A DNA stretch of 64,000 bases from Anisakis pegreffii (GCA_035041965.1 JAPYMA010000865.1:1-64000); one strand, 5' to 3'. Positions 14,101 to 26,609 are shown, counted from the first letter of the stretch. The notes: a model not told the origin generated them from the letters alone. Numbers and translations: made by a program.

Positions 14101-15951
14101 CTATGCTTGAGCTGAAAGGTATTCTTTCAGAACTTTCGTAACTCATTCCAGTTTTGCACTGAAATAACTTAATGAATGTTAATTAGTTCAGAATTGCTCT
14201 TTCATCAACACTTTCTACTGAAATTTATTCTAATTTTAATCCATTCCTCTCTCAGAGAATGAATCAGTCGAGCGCATTGAAGAGATCATGATTTCGTATT
14301 GTGCATATCCTAATTGTATTTGAAAGATCTTCGTATTGCAGCCACATTCACCATTCCGAACATTGAAACCGAGCCAATTGAAGATGTTTATTTCGTTGAA
14401 CCTCCAATTGAAAGGATCAGTGATGCCATTGAAATTGTCAGAAGGTTGGTTGACAAATACTCTTTTCATCTTATCATCCGATTATTTTTATATTGAATTG
14501 TTAATGGGCTCAGAATATCAGCTGCGCAAGTATATGGTTCCTTTTTGAATTACAAATCCTGCATGCGAGGGAAAGATTTGTTCGAAACCAAATGATGCAT
14601 CAGTTTCTTTTGTAAATTCTTGCCTCTAATTATTAACCCAATTATATGTGACTACTGACGAAATCGTTTCAGTATTTTGTTAGATCTAATTTCAGTATGC
14701 TAGTTTATTATTCGTTTGTGCTATGTGCTACGTTGCTGTCGATCGCTGTTCAATTTGATCAAATATTTTGCCAATCGTTTTCATTGAAATAATCGTTTCT
14801 TGCTGTCAGTCACCGAATGCTATCGTTCAGATTTAACGAGGAGGCCAGACCGTGGTGCCAGAAGAAACGTGGTCGAAGGGGTGGTGGTGGTGGTGGTGGT
14901 GACAATAGACGTTCGTATGGATCTCGTTCGAATGAAAATAGACAATTCTCGTTCAATTCAAATCGTCGACATTCATCAGGTAGTGATTAGGGTTTCCAAA
15001 TTTCAACGATTTTCGCAACTTTTGAAGAAGCAAAATTGATCGACCGTGACGAATTGAATACAGAGCAACAGTGATGACACTATGAATAACGATGCTACTC
15101 TTGTTTTTTGTTTTTTTTTTGTGGTAAACGAAAGACGAAGTGGCGCCATTGTACAGTAATTCATCATTCCATTACCGTTTTGGTGATTAGAAAACAAGTA
15201 TTATGAATGAGCTGGAGATGGTTATTGCGTGATTCGAGATCGGTGTATTACCAAAATCACACAGGATGCCTTGTTCAGTCAAATCCCTGGATTTTGCCGA
15301 AGCTGATATCGGGGATCGGAATTCGGTATTCCGGAATGCTATACAAACCCTAGTAGTGATATCAAATCCATTTGATGGATTCTTTTTGTTTGTTTGTGTG
15401 TAACAATCAGTGATATTCACACACAAGTGCGATCCGATCGTTTGGCAATTACTTTCATTGAGATCGTTGTTTCGAAGCAATTCATTTGCAATAAATTATT
15501 GTTGTATCGTTTACAGATTCTGCTGCTCCAAAACAATCATCCCATGCACAACCAAGGTTTGCGTTTTTGTTTTGCGACTGATCGTTTAGTTTCTGATCTA
15601 GTATTCCATCTCCTATTCTCGTCAATTCTAATGTTTTTTTTTTCAATTAAGTTTTCAATCTCTCAGAATTGTTTCCATTGAAGGAAATTTGGCAAAGCAT
15701 GAACTAATAATGCAAATTTGTTCTTCAAGAATGTTTTTTTAAAATAACAATGCTGCTCTTACTTCTTGGGATCTTCTTTTCCGTTGCTTTTCGCTGACTT
15801 TTTGTCTCAGTCCATTTCAAAAACCGTTTTTCGAATACATTTGATGTGTTGTAGGCCAAAGGAAGGATACTGCGGCTTCGGTGGAGCAATGCCGCCATCA
15901 ATGGTACCGACGTCCACTCTTTGGGCGGAACACAAAAGCACTTCTAACTAA
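5179..15951 (+). CDS. HNRNPU: hnRNP U-type RNA/chromatin-binding protein (SAP-SPRY-P-loop-RGG), 22 exons
   Basis: Exons: 5179-5331, 5529-5630, 5812-5970, 6171-6389, 6603-7076, 7209-7382, 7663-7879, 8242-9548, 9818-9879, 11292-11392, 11481-11702, 11985-12151, 12316-12411, 12676-12792, 12986-13282, 13507-13662, 13726-13878, 14004-14118, 14342-14444, 14810-14979, 15517-15556, 15855-15951. All joins keep phase, giving 1,566 aa. Seen: an N-terminal SAP DNA-binding fold (about aa 13-50), then about 940 residues of acidic, Lys- and Ser-rich sequence with a basic patch (AKKKKVD) and proline runs near aa 512-550. A SPRY domain follows (about aa 1064-1230; YNADLHIKAS, ARIGWS, LFPHI), then a kinase-like domain with Walker A GLPGVGKTTW (about aa 1295) and NYIIDQTNVS, and a short RGG tail (RGRRGGGGGGG). 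Human hnRNP U has the same domain order in about 825 aa; it binds nascent RNA and scaffold DNA in the nucleus. The acceptor of the 12986 exon is uncertain. That exons 1-9 belong to the same gene rests on phase and domain order. Confidence 0.9.
8280..8395 (+). other. Poly-proline segment inside the hnRNP U-type protein
   Basis: Three runs of five to eight prolines separated by Leu/Ser/Arg are encoded by CCN-rich DNA in the large 8242-9548 exon. Such runs can bind EVH1, SH3 or WW partners. The antisense strand gives a glycine-rich open frame that is only the mirror image of this repeat. Confidence 0.8.
9880..11291 (+). other. Longest intron of the hnRNP U-type gene
   Basis: This 1.4-kb intron separates the disordered N-terminal half from the exon that leads into the acidic linker and SPRY domain. 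I see no exon or repeat in it. Its length and position make it the most likely place for an internal promoter or a gene boundary, should the two halves be separate genes. Confidence 0.5.
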
Positions 15952-18678
15952 TAGTACATTGTTTGTATATTCAAATTTAGAGTGAATCGTTGTTTCTCAT
16001 TTGGAATAAACTGTGAAATTTCATATTTTTGAGTATGATCTAACAAATAGTGTATGCGTTCTGCTTGTGTGCGTTGATTGTCATAATGCCATCGAGCGCA
16101 TGTTTATCATTTATGCATATTACGAAGCGTGTTCGTCGTCGGCCGGTTTCTTTTTGCCCTTTGTTATACATGCGTAGGACTGATTGTAAGGGTATTCCCG
16201 AAGTGCGCACTGGACTCTCGTCCTCTGTTTATGTACGTTTTCAAAGAATTCCAATTCACTTGAAAATTGCTGATAGAAATTGGCCGAGTAAAGCAACCGA
16301 CTGACTAAATCGTCAATTGAATATGAACATGGAATATGTAACGTTTGATTGAGTGCTTAATTGATTGAATATTATTGCATTAACATTTCATGTAAAATAA
16401 TACATAGCATATTGTTTAGTTGTTTTCTAGTTCATTTTCATTTGTTTTTGTATAAAAGTGTCAGTGTTTTCACGTTGTTTTCTATGGTTGAATACGATTG
16501 TTGTGCTCAAGCGATCACTGTGTCGATAGAAAGCGATGAAAATTGTGGAAAGCAAATTTTGCTCGCTCGCGTTCATCCTTATTTCAAATCCGAATCAAAG
16601 CTTTGAACTCACAAATATCGATGTAATCTCTAGAGCCATTAATTTCATGACGTTGTGCACTAAAATTTTTTTTTAAATGATGAATTTTGTGGCATCGCTT
16701 TCAAATTTTTCTTCAACCTATTACAACTAGGAGAATTTTGTTTCGTCTGTGCGTTTCTGGATTCGCTGATCTTTTCTTTTCTTTTGTGTGCAATGAAGAG
16801 GTAGGGTCAATAGAGACGAATGCAGAATATTACAGATTATTTTCACACAATTCATCATTTCTGTACGTTTGTTAAACACAGTATAACAATCTTTAAATTA
16901 GAAGGGGGTGTTGAAAGCGATTAGTAATAAAGCGACTCTCCGTAAAGATTTGATAACTCTTCGGTGCATCTAATCCGTTCCATCATTCGTCTTCATGCTC
17001 ATTATTTTGAAGTTCAATTGTGTGAGCAATAAAAGACAATCTCCTATTATGCACTATTTATCATTAGAAAAACTTTCGGAACAATAATCCTATCCCTGTG
17101 TCGATCGTTATCAACTGAATCTTCTCTCGGTCGTCCAACAATTAATTCGTTTCTCCTTTGGTGTTGAACACAAGCAGGTTGAGATGTTAACTGTTGATCT
17201 CTGCTTAAATTTTAATAATTTGCCCCGTTCTACCAATTTATATTTTCGTTCTTCCGTAAATTTTGTTATGATTTGTATTCCCGATCTTAGCATATTTTGT
17301 TGATTGATTTTTTTTCGGTTGTTATTGTGTTGAAATAATTCGTAAATTTCTTTGTCTATATAATAAAGGTGTTTCGATCCCCATATTGCGATTCGTCGAA
17401 CACGACGACACAGTGGAATTGTAAGTGTTCGAATGATTACTTTCGTATATTACGAAAGTTTAAAATTATACGACTGACTTCTTATAATTTCAAATGTGGA
17501 ATTTGAATGAATGTTCGACGAATTATCTCGCAACAAAATTATACGATTTCGTATAATTTTAAATTGAATGAATGTTCGACAAATTTTTTCGTACATTAAA
17601 GAGGTATTGGGATGATGAAATGAGATCATACCAGGAACGCTCTTAGTATTGTCTCGTATCATCACTTTTGTTCAGGACAAACTTTGGCTTTGTGTCGACG
17701 TTTTCGAGAATTAAAATTTACTACAAAGTTGTCAATGTCAAGAAGGTTTTCTCAGTTTCATTAAGACTCTTTGAAGAGAGTAAAAGGGGTTTGTTGGCTG
17801 GCAAGTTTGAGTGGTTGATAACGTTTTCGGGAGAGGAAATGATCCTCTGGATTCATCTAGAATACATCGTGATTACTTGTTGTGGATGGCGGGATAGTGC
17901 AGAGTTGATTTTATTCACAATATGAACGATCAGTTCTAGTTGTCATTCACAACAAAGTATTCTGTTCAAAATTTTCGCATTTCCCATCGTTTTTCAAACC
18001 CTCGTTGAATTCATTCTTTTGAAATGTGGAATTCCTCAGTTCTGTAAAAACGTTCAAATGAGATAAGTCTCCATCTCGTGCCATCCCAAAACATTTGATG
18101 GCGATCGACCGAAGTTCGGTGGGTAAACTCCGACTAATCTCGGAATCTCAAAAGGTGAATTCGGTTGGGCCCCGAGTGAGGAATTTCGGAGTTTGGTCAG
18201 AATACCGAATTTCGGAATGTTGAAAAGTGGATGCGGTTGAATTATGACAGAATTGAAATTTCGTTTGAATGCCACCATTAATTTGAGGTGGCTGTTGATC
18301 ATTATCTCTTGCATCTTTTCAAAGATATTTCTCAAGTTTCACCCTAATTTTACAACGGATTAGATGTTTCAATTCGTCGTATACTCTATTACATTGTATA
18401 CTCTAGTCAAGCACTTTGAGGTCCTGTTTGTTTAACAACGATAGTTGTACCAGAGAACCATATCAATCAGATATTCACGAAAGGAAAGTAAAATTTCAGA
18501 ACCAAAACTGAGCAAACAATGCATATTTACCGACAGTCTATTGGGACAATCTTTCTGAAAGGAAGGTTGAAATTGCGGGGTGTTTAAGTCGCTCATTCGA
18601 TAGCGTAAAGTTTTAAAAAACTGTGGTGAATATTTCGTGAGAAAAGTGCACTGAGAGGTTTGTTTGCTGATGCGTAGA
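15952..18678. other. Intergenic stretch, nothing supported
   Basis: This follows the stop codon of the hnRNP U-type gene and probably includes its 3' UTR (AATAAA at about 16,006). Open frames are short and not coding-like. GAATTTCGG/TTCCGGAA words occur at about 15,255-15,335 and 18,105-18,215, possibly two relics of one dispersed repeat. Confidence 0.45.
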
Positions 18679-18886
18679 TTATAAGCTGTTTTCAACAGCA
18701 GAATGTTGATCCAAAATTTTGTTCAATTTCTCAATATCGATCGAAATTGCCTCATTCATTTTGTGATCTTCGGACAAACTTTGAAGGAAAAAACAATTTA
18801 ACGAAGTGATGTTGTGCAATAACTGAATGAATAAACGTAGAAAAGATCGATCAAACGACTCAGAAATAAGTAAACTGTCTATCAGA
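18679..18886 (-). CDS. Candidate last exon of a small unidentified gene
   Basis: On the minus strand an acceptor (CTCATTCAG) at 18,887-18,895 is followed by an open stretch to TAA at 18,679-18,681. The last part has mixed helical composition (SLSEDHKMNEAISIDIEKLN, near the end) that looks like real protein. I could not find upstream exons with confidence and do not recognise the family. It could be a chance frame in AT-rich DNA. Confidence 0.3.
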
Positions 18887-19041
18887 CTGAATGAGAAAGC
18901 ACACACGAACTTTTTTTGAGAGCAACAATGAAAAGTATGATACAGGGTAATGGTGAGAAAACGATTCAGAATTGCCGATTGGTGTTTATGAGTGATGAGT
19001 TATAAAACATTACGAGACTGTAGCGATTACGTTTTTTGCAG

Positions 19042-19301
19042 ACAACATCCATCGCTCACTGTTTTTTAGATGTTATGAAAAACGAGAAGAATGTACTAAA
19101 AATAGCACCTCATCCCACCGGTTCCAATGTACTCTGTGTTTTCCTCATCTCAATGATCCTCCAGCATTTATTCTTCTAAACTCTAATAACTGCTTTATTT
19201 GTGAACCAACTCACTCACCATCCACCGTCCCCTCTCTAAATGCTGCTCCACTTCTGGAGAAGTTTAATGTGAATGTACATATTCCAGTTGTCGTCGTAAG
19301 G
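19042..19301 (+). CDS. Orphan exon-like stretch with paired CxxC motifs
   Basis: After a strong acceptor (TTTTTTGCAG, ending 19,041) the plus strand is open in one frame for about 86 codons to a donor (AAG|GTATAT) at 19,301/19,302, and open beyond it to TAA near 19,370. It encodes several cysteines, including FQCTLC and NCFICEP about 20 residues apart, a spacing that could bind zinc. It has no initiator Met. It lies 290 bp upstream of the ACOT9-type start but is not needed for that gene. No partner exons were found. Confidence 0.35.
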
Positions 19302-19589
19302 TATATGATGACAATAATACCAACAACTGTTCTTCATGTTAAATGTCTTGAATCCGTTAGGAGTATTTAATGCCATTACAGATCAACAAATTTCTTATAA
19401 GAAATCCAATAGCAGCCATCTTGATTATTAAACCCACTCGTTGGTTTTACCGTCAGTTTCGTAGGATTTGACTGGTCGGTGTTCGAGAGCAGCCGACGTT
19501 TGAACTATCATTAAGAAAATGGGAAATGCGTAGAGTAGTGAAAATTTTCAGTTGAAGAGAAAGGTACTAGATCTTCGTTACTCTCTTAA

Positions 19590-22500
19590 ATGGCATCGTT
19601 ACTATTCAAGGTTGTTCGCCGAGTCGAATCGACCCACATCGTTCAACCGAAAACCATTCGATACGGTATTCGATAGACTCTCTTTACTTCTTATTCGTAA
19701 AATCGTTAATGACACCACCTTGAGAAGATCATCTAAGAGATTATCTTCTCAAAGTGGTATCTTTTACAAGCGAACGCTTATAACATAGCTTGAAAACGGT
19801 AGTAATTTGCAAAACGTCGAAAATGCTACTTATTTTATTCGCTTAGTCAATTTGTTATTTTCAACACTCATTGTTTTATGCAGCGATGAGTTATTTTTCA
19901 AACTGTACTATAATATTAGTCTCAGCGTGCGTTTCCCACTTTTGCAAGAAAGGAATATTCGAATTTGGTGGATATTCTCAGAAGTGTCGGTGTTTCGGAA
20001 CTGTCCTTTTATGCTTTGATCAACTTTCAATTACCAATTCAAAGAAAACATCCAACCTTATAATTTGCATTTTTTGAAATTTTCAGTGGCTGAAACACTT
20101 CAGAAGCATGTATCTGCAATTAAATATGCCCAACAGCGGAGGTGTATTTTGTCTCATTGATTATTCACTAACAATAACAATAAGGACATTTCGTTATCAT
20201 ATTCGCCCCAATGATCAGTCATTATGTTTTGTTATTTTGAGTTTTACTGAATCGAGTATAAATTATCTCGCATTTCTTGCCTTCAACGTACAAAAAATCT
20301 CTCTTTTGAATTCATTCCTAAATTCTCGAATTTCTCCTACGGGCAACAAGCATTCTTTTAATTGAAGTGAGATACAATCATGAATTAAATCAAGTATTTT
20401 GGCCAGCACTACTCTCCTTTCAAGACATCCAATACAATTTTGTGAATGACACAACGAAATAAGTGCCTAAAAATGTGTTACTCAGTGGTGATATCGCATG
20501 TCTGGAAGGTCGCACGATGAATGAGAGCCGCGATAGTATTGCCATACCGCTGGGCAGTGAACCATCATTGCGACTGCAATATATGAACTATAAGAATTTT
20601 GTTCGTTTCGGAAAGTTACTTGAAGATTTGGACACATTTGCGGGTACCTTTCGTTATTGGCTGTTTGTTTATATGCTCGTCGTTTCTCGTGAAATGCACA
20701 CGATCAGTCGAGTGGAAAAAATGACTGCTTATTTCACGTTTATTTCGTCGGATTTATTAAAAAACTATTCAGTGGATAATTAATTGTAAACATACCATTA
20801 GTGAGAAAGAAAAAGTTTATTCTTTTTAAACTTGTTCGTTCGGAGTGTGCAATTTTTCTTAATTAACTCATAATTGAAATGATCATTCATAGTTTTAGTA
20901 TGGATCTCTTATAAGCACAATCAAAGAAGTGGACCAATGGGTATACCAAGCCATCATCCCATGGTAATCGTTACGGCAGCAGTGGATGAGATACGTGAGT
21001 GTTTTTGATCTAACAATTGCAAACCCTGAAGTTTGACATTTCGAGTTGTGGAAGAGTGGTGAAGGCAAGTAAAAATGACTTTGACACGCAAATGTTACAG
21101 ATATAATGGCTGATTACAACATATTACCAACCTCGGATATTTCAATGGAGGGTTTCGTTAGTTGGGTAGGAAGATCGAGTCAACACATATCAATGGATCT
21201 CTATCAGGAAGTTGAAGTCAGTGATCCAGATATTTTTTCTTAGGTTTAACATCACCATCGCATTTGTGAACTGAAAAGGTAAGAATTGATGTGATGAGAA
21301 ATGATAGAGGAATAGAACTATCTATACTTGGTGGTATCGACTAGATCAATTCAAAAAGCAAATCGCTTGATCGTCGCACGAATGAGCGTGTTCCTTAAGC
21401 AGCATTGCATTTAAAGCACATTTCCATTGTTGTTGACCATTCATCAGGGACGTCGTGTTAACTTCTTATCTGCGAGATTTGTCACCGTATCTCAAGACCC
21501 GATCACTGGACGAGCAACACCGAATATGCCTTTAATAACGACTGATCCTGAGCAAGAAGAAATTGTTCGAAGGGGACGTGGTATCTCACTGCTGCATTTT
21601 GTTTAATTTTCTAACTTATTGTCTGAACTTTTCAAAAGTTGTATTGTTTCTGCTCGGAAAATCGTACCTACTTCACGCACACATTATTGACTGTGCACAG
21701 TAAATTGCTCATCTATAGAACTGAAATCGAGATGAACACATCAAATCATTCATCGGCATTGGTTAAATTCTTTTCAGCTGCTCGCGAAATTCATAAGCTC
21801 GACGAAGAACATTCACTACTCCGAGAGCCACCTAATGAAAGTGAACGGAAACTATTGCACGACATTTTCCTGAAAACCGTCGACCACAAGTAGGTTACAT
21901 ATCCATCGGAAATTTAGTTCGAGCCTTGTGAGTGCCTGCCAACATTAAAATCAGACCAGTCTCTTTAGTGTGATTGTGTTACGTGCATTTCCTAACAAAT
22001 ATACAGAAATTCTCCATGAGCATTTCATTAGACATTGTTGAAAGCGACCCGACCGAGTGAGGTTCCGCTTTCAATAAACATTACCGAATTCGATTTGGAT
22101 CAGGTGATGGTTTCGAAATAAACATTCGGCACTATTATCTTAAACAAAAACTTATTGTTCGGCGACGTGATTGAGCGGGAATGACTGATTTGCAGTAGTC
22201 ATTCGTTCGAGCACCGTCGACTGCCAGAGAATCACGTTTGGCTCGAAGATGCGAAACTGAAAAATGCGATTATATGTTTTCCGATTGATCGAAATGTTCA
22301 CGGGAAAATTTTTGGTGGTTACATTATGCGACTTGCGTTCGAATTAGCCTGGTCAAATGCTGCTATATATGCGTACGTTTGTTTCATTTGCAAACGCACA
22401 TCTCATTCGAGTTGTAGTCAGGGCATGCGTAATTTCATTCAAATTTTCTTTCCCAATTTTTGTTTCTAAAATTTATCTTACATTTAGACAAGGTCATGTA

Positions 22501-24466
22501 GAGAAGTCATTTTTGAATGTTGAATGTTAGCATTAGGAGATGATGAAGAGTTTTGGCCGTTGCGGGAGCTTTTTGCATAAAACCGATGGGAGAAATGCAG
22601 AGATTGAATAATAGGACTGGTTCTAGGAGTGGACGTTGCGAAGTAATGTCAGTGTGCGAGATTATCTTCCGCAGGCCAGTTGAAGTTGGTTCACTGCTTC
22701 TACTCTCCAGTCAGGTGCTGTGTTTTCGTTCAGATCGTACCCACACTAGTAGCATTCAACATTTAAAGTAGTAATTAACTCTGAATGCAACATGAACGCC
22801 TCGTATGCGTACGGTGCAGAAAAGTCGGCCGAATGGATGCGATCGGGACGGGTCTGTTTTGTGATTCTCGATGTACTCTACCTGACATTCGTCTACTACG
22901 CACCACAAATACTACGACACAGACGAAAACCCGAACTTCGAGAAGTGATGTTTGTATGGAATTGGTTCAATTTGTTCAGCGATCTCCTAATGCTACTCTC
23001 AATTCTGCCCAATTTTATTCGGTCGCTCCGTCACGGACTTTACGGCAGCGTGTGCCTCTGCGAAGGACTGTACACATCAAGGCTGAGCGGGTATGCGATG
23101 TTCATGTTTCATTTGAGCAAAGCATGGGAACTATTCGATACGGTGTTGCTGATTCTACGTGGACGACCTTTGCTCGTTGTGCATGTCTACCATCATGCAA
23201 TCACTCTGCTGCTAGCCACGTTCACGTACTATCGTATTGGAGCGATTGCTCGATGGGGTGTGTTCATGAATTTAAGCACGCATATTCTCATGTACGGCTA
23301 TTTCTGCGCACAAACACTCACCAAACAAATACCGAGGCGTTTTGCTGTGATCATAACGTTCCTGCAAACAGCACAATTCGCTGCTGGATTCTTGATTGTT
23401 CTTCTTGCAAAACGATACTTAAAACTCGGCATGAAGTGCGAAGTGAACACAGCTCTGTTGAATTTCAATTTACTTGCATTGACTGCTTTCTTCGTTCTTT
23501 TCTCACATCACTACGCCACAAAATTCTGCAACTTGGATGCACAAAGGCAATATCACCGACAAGAACGACTGAAACGTTTTTGAAATTTTTGGTAAGGGTT
23601 CAGTTGAATTTCAAAAATTGTAAATTCATAGAATTATCAACATTTTATTAATCGCCATTCTTAACACTGTTCTTACTGTATTCTGTGTTCTTACTTGAAT
23701 CACTGGCAGCAATTTTTAAATTCGTCAACTATTCGTTAACAAAAATGAATTTTCATGGTTGTGTTCCAAATATATTATTCTCAGTTTGCTGAACACCACT
23801 GATCATAACCGTGCAAATTCCCATCAAAGATAGTATCTATAAATCAGTCAAAAATCCATATGTGCATAAATTACCGCTTGAAAACCACCATCGACGTCCA
23901 CTCGTAATTTGAATTTAATCGATCAATGATCAAGTGTCCGTCATTTTGGAGTATCTGCGAAAACGAGATGCGTATTTTCAGATATGCTATACGGTAGGTG
24001 ATCGAATGGAAGTTAGTGTGCACGCCGAAATCGCTGATCTTAGAGGCTGTAGCACACAAGAAATTCTGGTAATTTTTCGGTTCTTTGTCGTTTTCCAAAG
24101 AATTTTTCGAGTTCCTCGAAATGTCGGATTCAGTGATTTTGAATACTGCTAAAATCTTGATCACTTTAGACGTCGAATACGTTCTATTTTATGCTCAAAG
24201 CCAATCAGGATGTTCCTTGTGTTATTCCAAAATCATATGCAGGTAAGGCTCTTTTTTACAATCAGTCGTTAACGGTTCGAGGAGAAAGGAAAGTTTCTCT
24301 TATGGAGAAGCTTGAGTGCTCGTTGAGAAAGCTTAAAGCTAGTTTTGATACTCTCGAGCGCATTCAAGATCCAGCAGTTGGAATTGATAAAAGCAGATTA
24401 ATAAGTGTAATAATTTGCCTTTCGCACCAGTTCGAGTATTTAAATGAAGCAAGGCTTTCTCATTAA
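19590..24466 (+). CDS. ACOT9: ACOT9-type mitochondrial acyl-CoA thioesterase, 11 exons
   Basis: Exons: 19590-19665, 20087-20141, 20486-20643, 20899-20994, 21101-21216, 21448-21580, 21778-21889, 22196-22372, 22627-22714, 23982-24068, 24170-24466. All phases agree, giving 464 aa (human ACOT9 about 440). The first exon encodes an Arg-containing, acid-free start (MASLLFKVVRRVE) typical of a mitochondrial targeting peptide. Family matches run in order: IPLGSEPSLRLQY, VRFGKLLEDLD, GFVSWVGRSSQ, FGGYIMRLAFELAW, RPVEVGSLLLLSSQ, VSVHAEIADL, TNTFYFMLKA. These belong to the double hot-dog fold that hydrolyses acyl-CoA to free fatty acid and CoA. Start: the ATG lies 38 nt after an acceptor (AATTTTCAG). 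The ninth intron (22715-23981) contains the complete elongase gene described separately, and the thioesterase exons must be joined across it. Confidence 0.93.
22792..23583 (+). CDS. ELO-family very-long-chain fatty-acid elongase, single exon, nested in an intron
   Basis: An uninterrupted 263-aa frame carries every hallmark of the ELO condensing enzymes: K110-x2-E113-x2-D116-T117, the catalytic histidine box HVYHH (131-135), N160-x3-H164-x2-M167-Y168-x-Y170-F171, and T189-x2-Q192-x2-Q195. About seven hydrophobic membrane spans and the basic C-terminus (RQERLKRF) fit an ER protein. It would join malonyl-CoA to an acyl-CoA in the first step of chain elongation. His, not Gln, at the first box position is the form usual in enzymes acting on saturated or monounsaturated chains. 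It lies wholly in the 1,267-bp ninth intron of the ACOT9-type gene, same strand, 77 bp after the host donor. It has no intron although its neighbours have many. No separate promoter is evident. Confidence 0.95.
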   Translation: MNASYAYGAEKSAEWMRSGRVCFVILDVLYLTFVYYAPQILRHRRKPELREVMFVWNWFNLFSDLLMLLSILPNFIRSLRHGLYGSVCLCEGLYTSRLSGYAMFMFHLSKAWELFDTVLLILRGRPLLVVHVYHHAITLLLATFTYYRIGAIARWGVFMNLSTHILMYGYFCAQTLTKQIPRRFAVIITFLQTAQFAAGFLIVLLAKRYLKLGMKCEVNTALLNFNLLALTAFFVLFSHHYATKFCNLDAQRQYHRQERLKRF

Positions 24467-26609
24467 GTTTGATGACAGTTCAAATTGTCAAACTCAATAC
24501 GAACTCATCCTACACCAGCCACATCGATTTTCGCGGAAATCGCCATCTAATGCCGTTGAAAAGTAGTCACATTCGATCATTTCAGACAGTATGTTGTATA
24601 TAAAAGCGAAACGGCGATACGATCGATCGGAGAATCGACTTTGAAATGAAAACATAAATTGCTATCATCTGCTGGCTTCGATGCTTTCTGCGACCTGGAA
24701 CCATGATTTGTCGCTTCTTTGTTTTGTTAACAAAAAGTCGAAAATCGCTGACATGTTTTGATTGTGTGGTAGAATCCTTTAAGAGTGACATACGCACGCC
24801 ATCGACAGAAGTACACAATTAGAAGTTCAAAAATTTAATCATTTATTGGTTCATTCTGCGTTGCTTTAATAGGTTAAGCACAACCTATTTGCCATAAATA
24901 TCGTGAATATGCCACAATAATTTGATTAGCAAACCTAGTGCAACAGTTTACAGAGACAGTATATCATACGAATTGGTTCAGCAATACAGAAGTGTGCTGA
25001 ATCAACTCTTTCATTTTTTGGGTGTTTGTAACTTTACCGTCTTCTACCATACCCTATTCATTTCAAGTAATTTTGTTCGAGTCTCCTCCTAACGGTTTAA
25101 ACGTTATCATTTTGAGTTCATAACATGCATGCCATTGACAGAACGTCAAGCCATCTTGTAAGTACGCCTCGTATGTTCGAAAGGGTCATATTTGCTCTGG
25201 TCACGTATTATTCTTAGAGAGTGATTTACGGGCCATTTTATTTCGTTTTGAGTAGCACCACGGTGATCGGCAACAAAGCTTCTGCTCGAGAGATGACGAC
25301 GATGTTGACCGGTGAATTTTTTTGTTCACCGATTCACCGACCAATAAATTCACTGATTACTGATCGAATATTTTTTAAATGGTTGAGCGTTTTATGACTA
25401 TATGTATATGTTTCGTGAACATGTGCACTCGAGAGGTAAAGTGCCGTAAAACTGTCGAGGATGAAACCTAAATTTGTGAAACTTTTACATATTTTCACGC
25501 CTTCTCTCCCGTATTATGTGAGAGGCTTCGCTCAATTCTACGTCTCTGCAAAGTACGTGCTAATAATACTTGGGTTGTCTAGCTTCATTTGGAATATTTT
25601 TCAAGAATTCTTTGATCCGTTCGACATCAATTCGTTTTTCTTAGCTTTCAATAACACTTTGCTCGCTAATTTTACGGCAGCCGTAAATCATCCATGGAAC
25701 GTCACCAATTATTGCCATTAAACAAAGTTTTCATCTCATTGTTAGAAGGTTGCGAAAATCGTAAGCTCAACGGAAATCATGTTTTCCATTCATATGATTG
25801 CATATAACTCATTGCTTCCACCAAAATACCAGTTTCTTCGCCATTTATTAATTCAGTTTCGCTTGGTATTATATACTTCTAAAATCTCACGTTGCAACAA
25901 CTCTCGTGTATCAGAAGCTTACAGATCAAATTGCTATGTAAACAAGGAATCATATTTGTTGTATACGTAGTCCGTACTTAATTACATAAATTATGAGGAT
26001 GAACGAAATTAATAACGAAGCATTTAATGGCATATAACAAATTACAGCAGATCATAAAATAATGATGTTACTCTGAAACATTTTGCCCTAAAGTATGGTT
26101 TTGAATGTTTTTGTTACGGTGAATATCACAATAATTTGTTTAGTGGATAGGAAGAAATATAATAAAATTGATGTTTATTTCAAATCTATTGAACAATAAT
26201 AACCTAGAAACAGGCATTCACTGAAGCTTCAATCTACTGAACTTCAAAATATCGCACAAAAGCTTTGTTTTCGTGAAAATGCACATATATAAGCAAATAA
26301 ACAAAATTTACACCGGCGGAAATATTTCCTTAACTTAAAAATTTGATAATAAATTTACCGAATTCAAAAACCGGTTTCTATCCAAAAGTGTCCATCACAG
26401 ACAAAAACGAAAGACAGTTGTTCTAAGGAATCCATCTCATTCATCGTATGTGTAAGCAACCATGATCGAACTCCATTGGTCATTCAAACAAATTAGCCAT
26501 AACAACGGATGATTAAATTCAAAGGAGATGAAATCTTCACAACGATTGTGGTTAACACCCGAAAATACATTATCACATTCGATGCAAACAGATTAATGGT
26601 ACGAATAAA
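24467..26609. other. Intergenic stretch between convergent ACOT9-type and ARMH3 genes
   Basis: This lies tail-to-tail between the two genes and should hold both 3' ends. One 86-codon plus-strand frame (25,461-25,721) has a hydrophobic segment and two N-glycosylation-like sites near its end, but no splice context or family match; I do not call it a gene. Nothing else is supported. Confidence 0.5.

Noticed and set aside
22785..23651. 288-codon frame covering the whole elongase gene in another frame
   Set aside because: Its composition is that of an out-of-frame reading (many Cys, Arg, His), and the elongase frame carries all the family motifs. It is an overlapping shadow.
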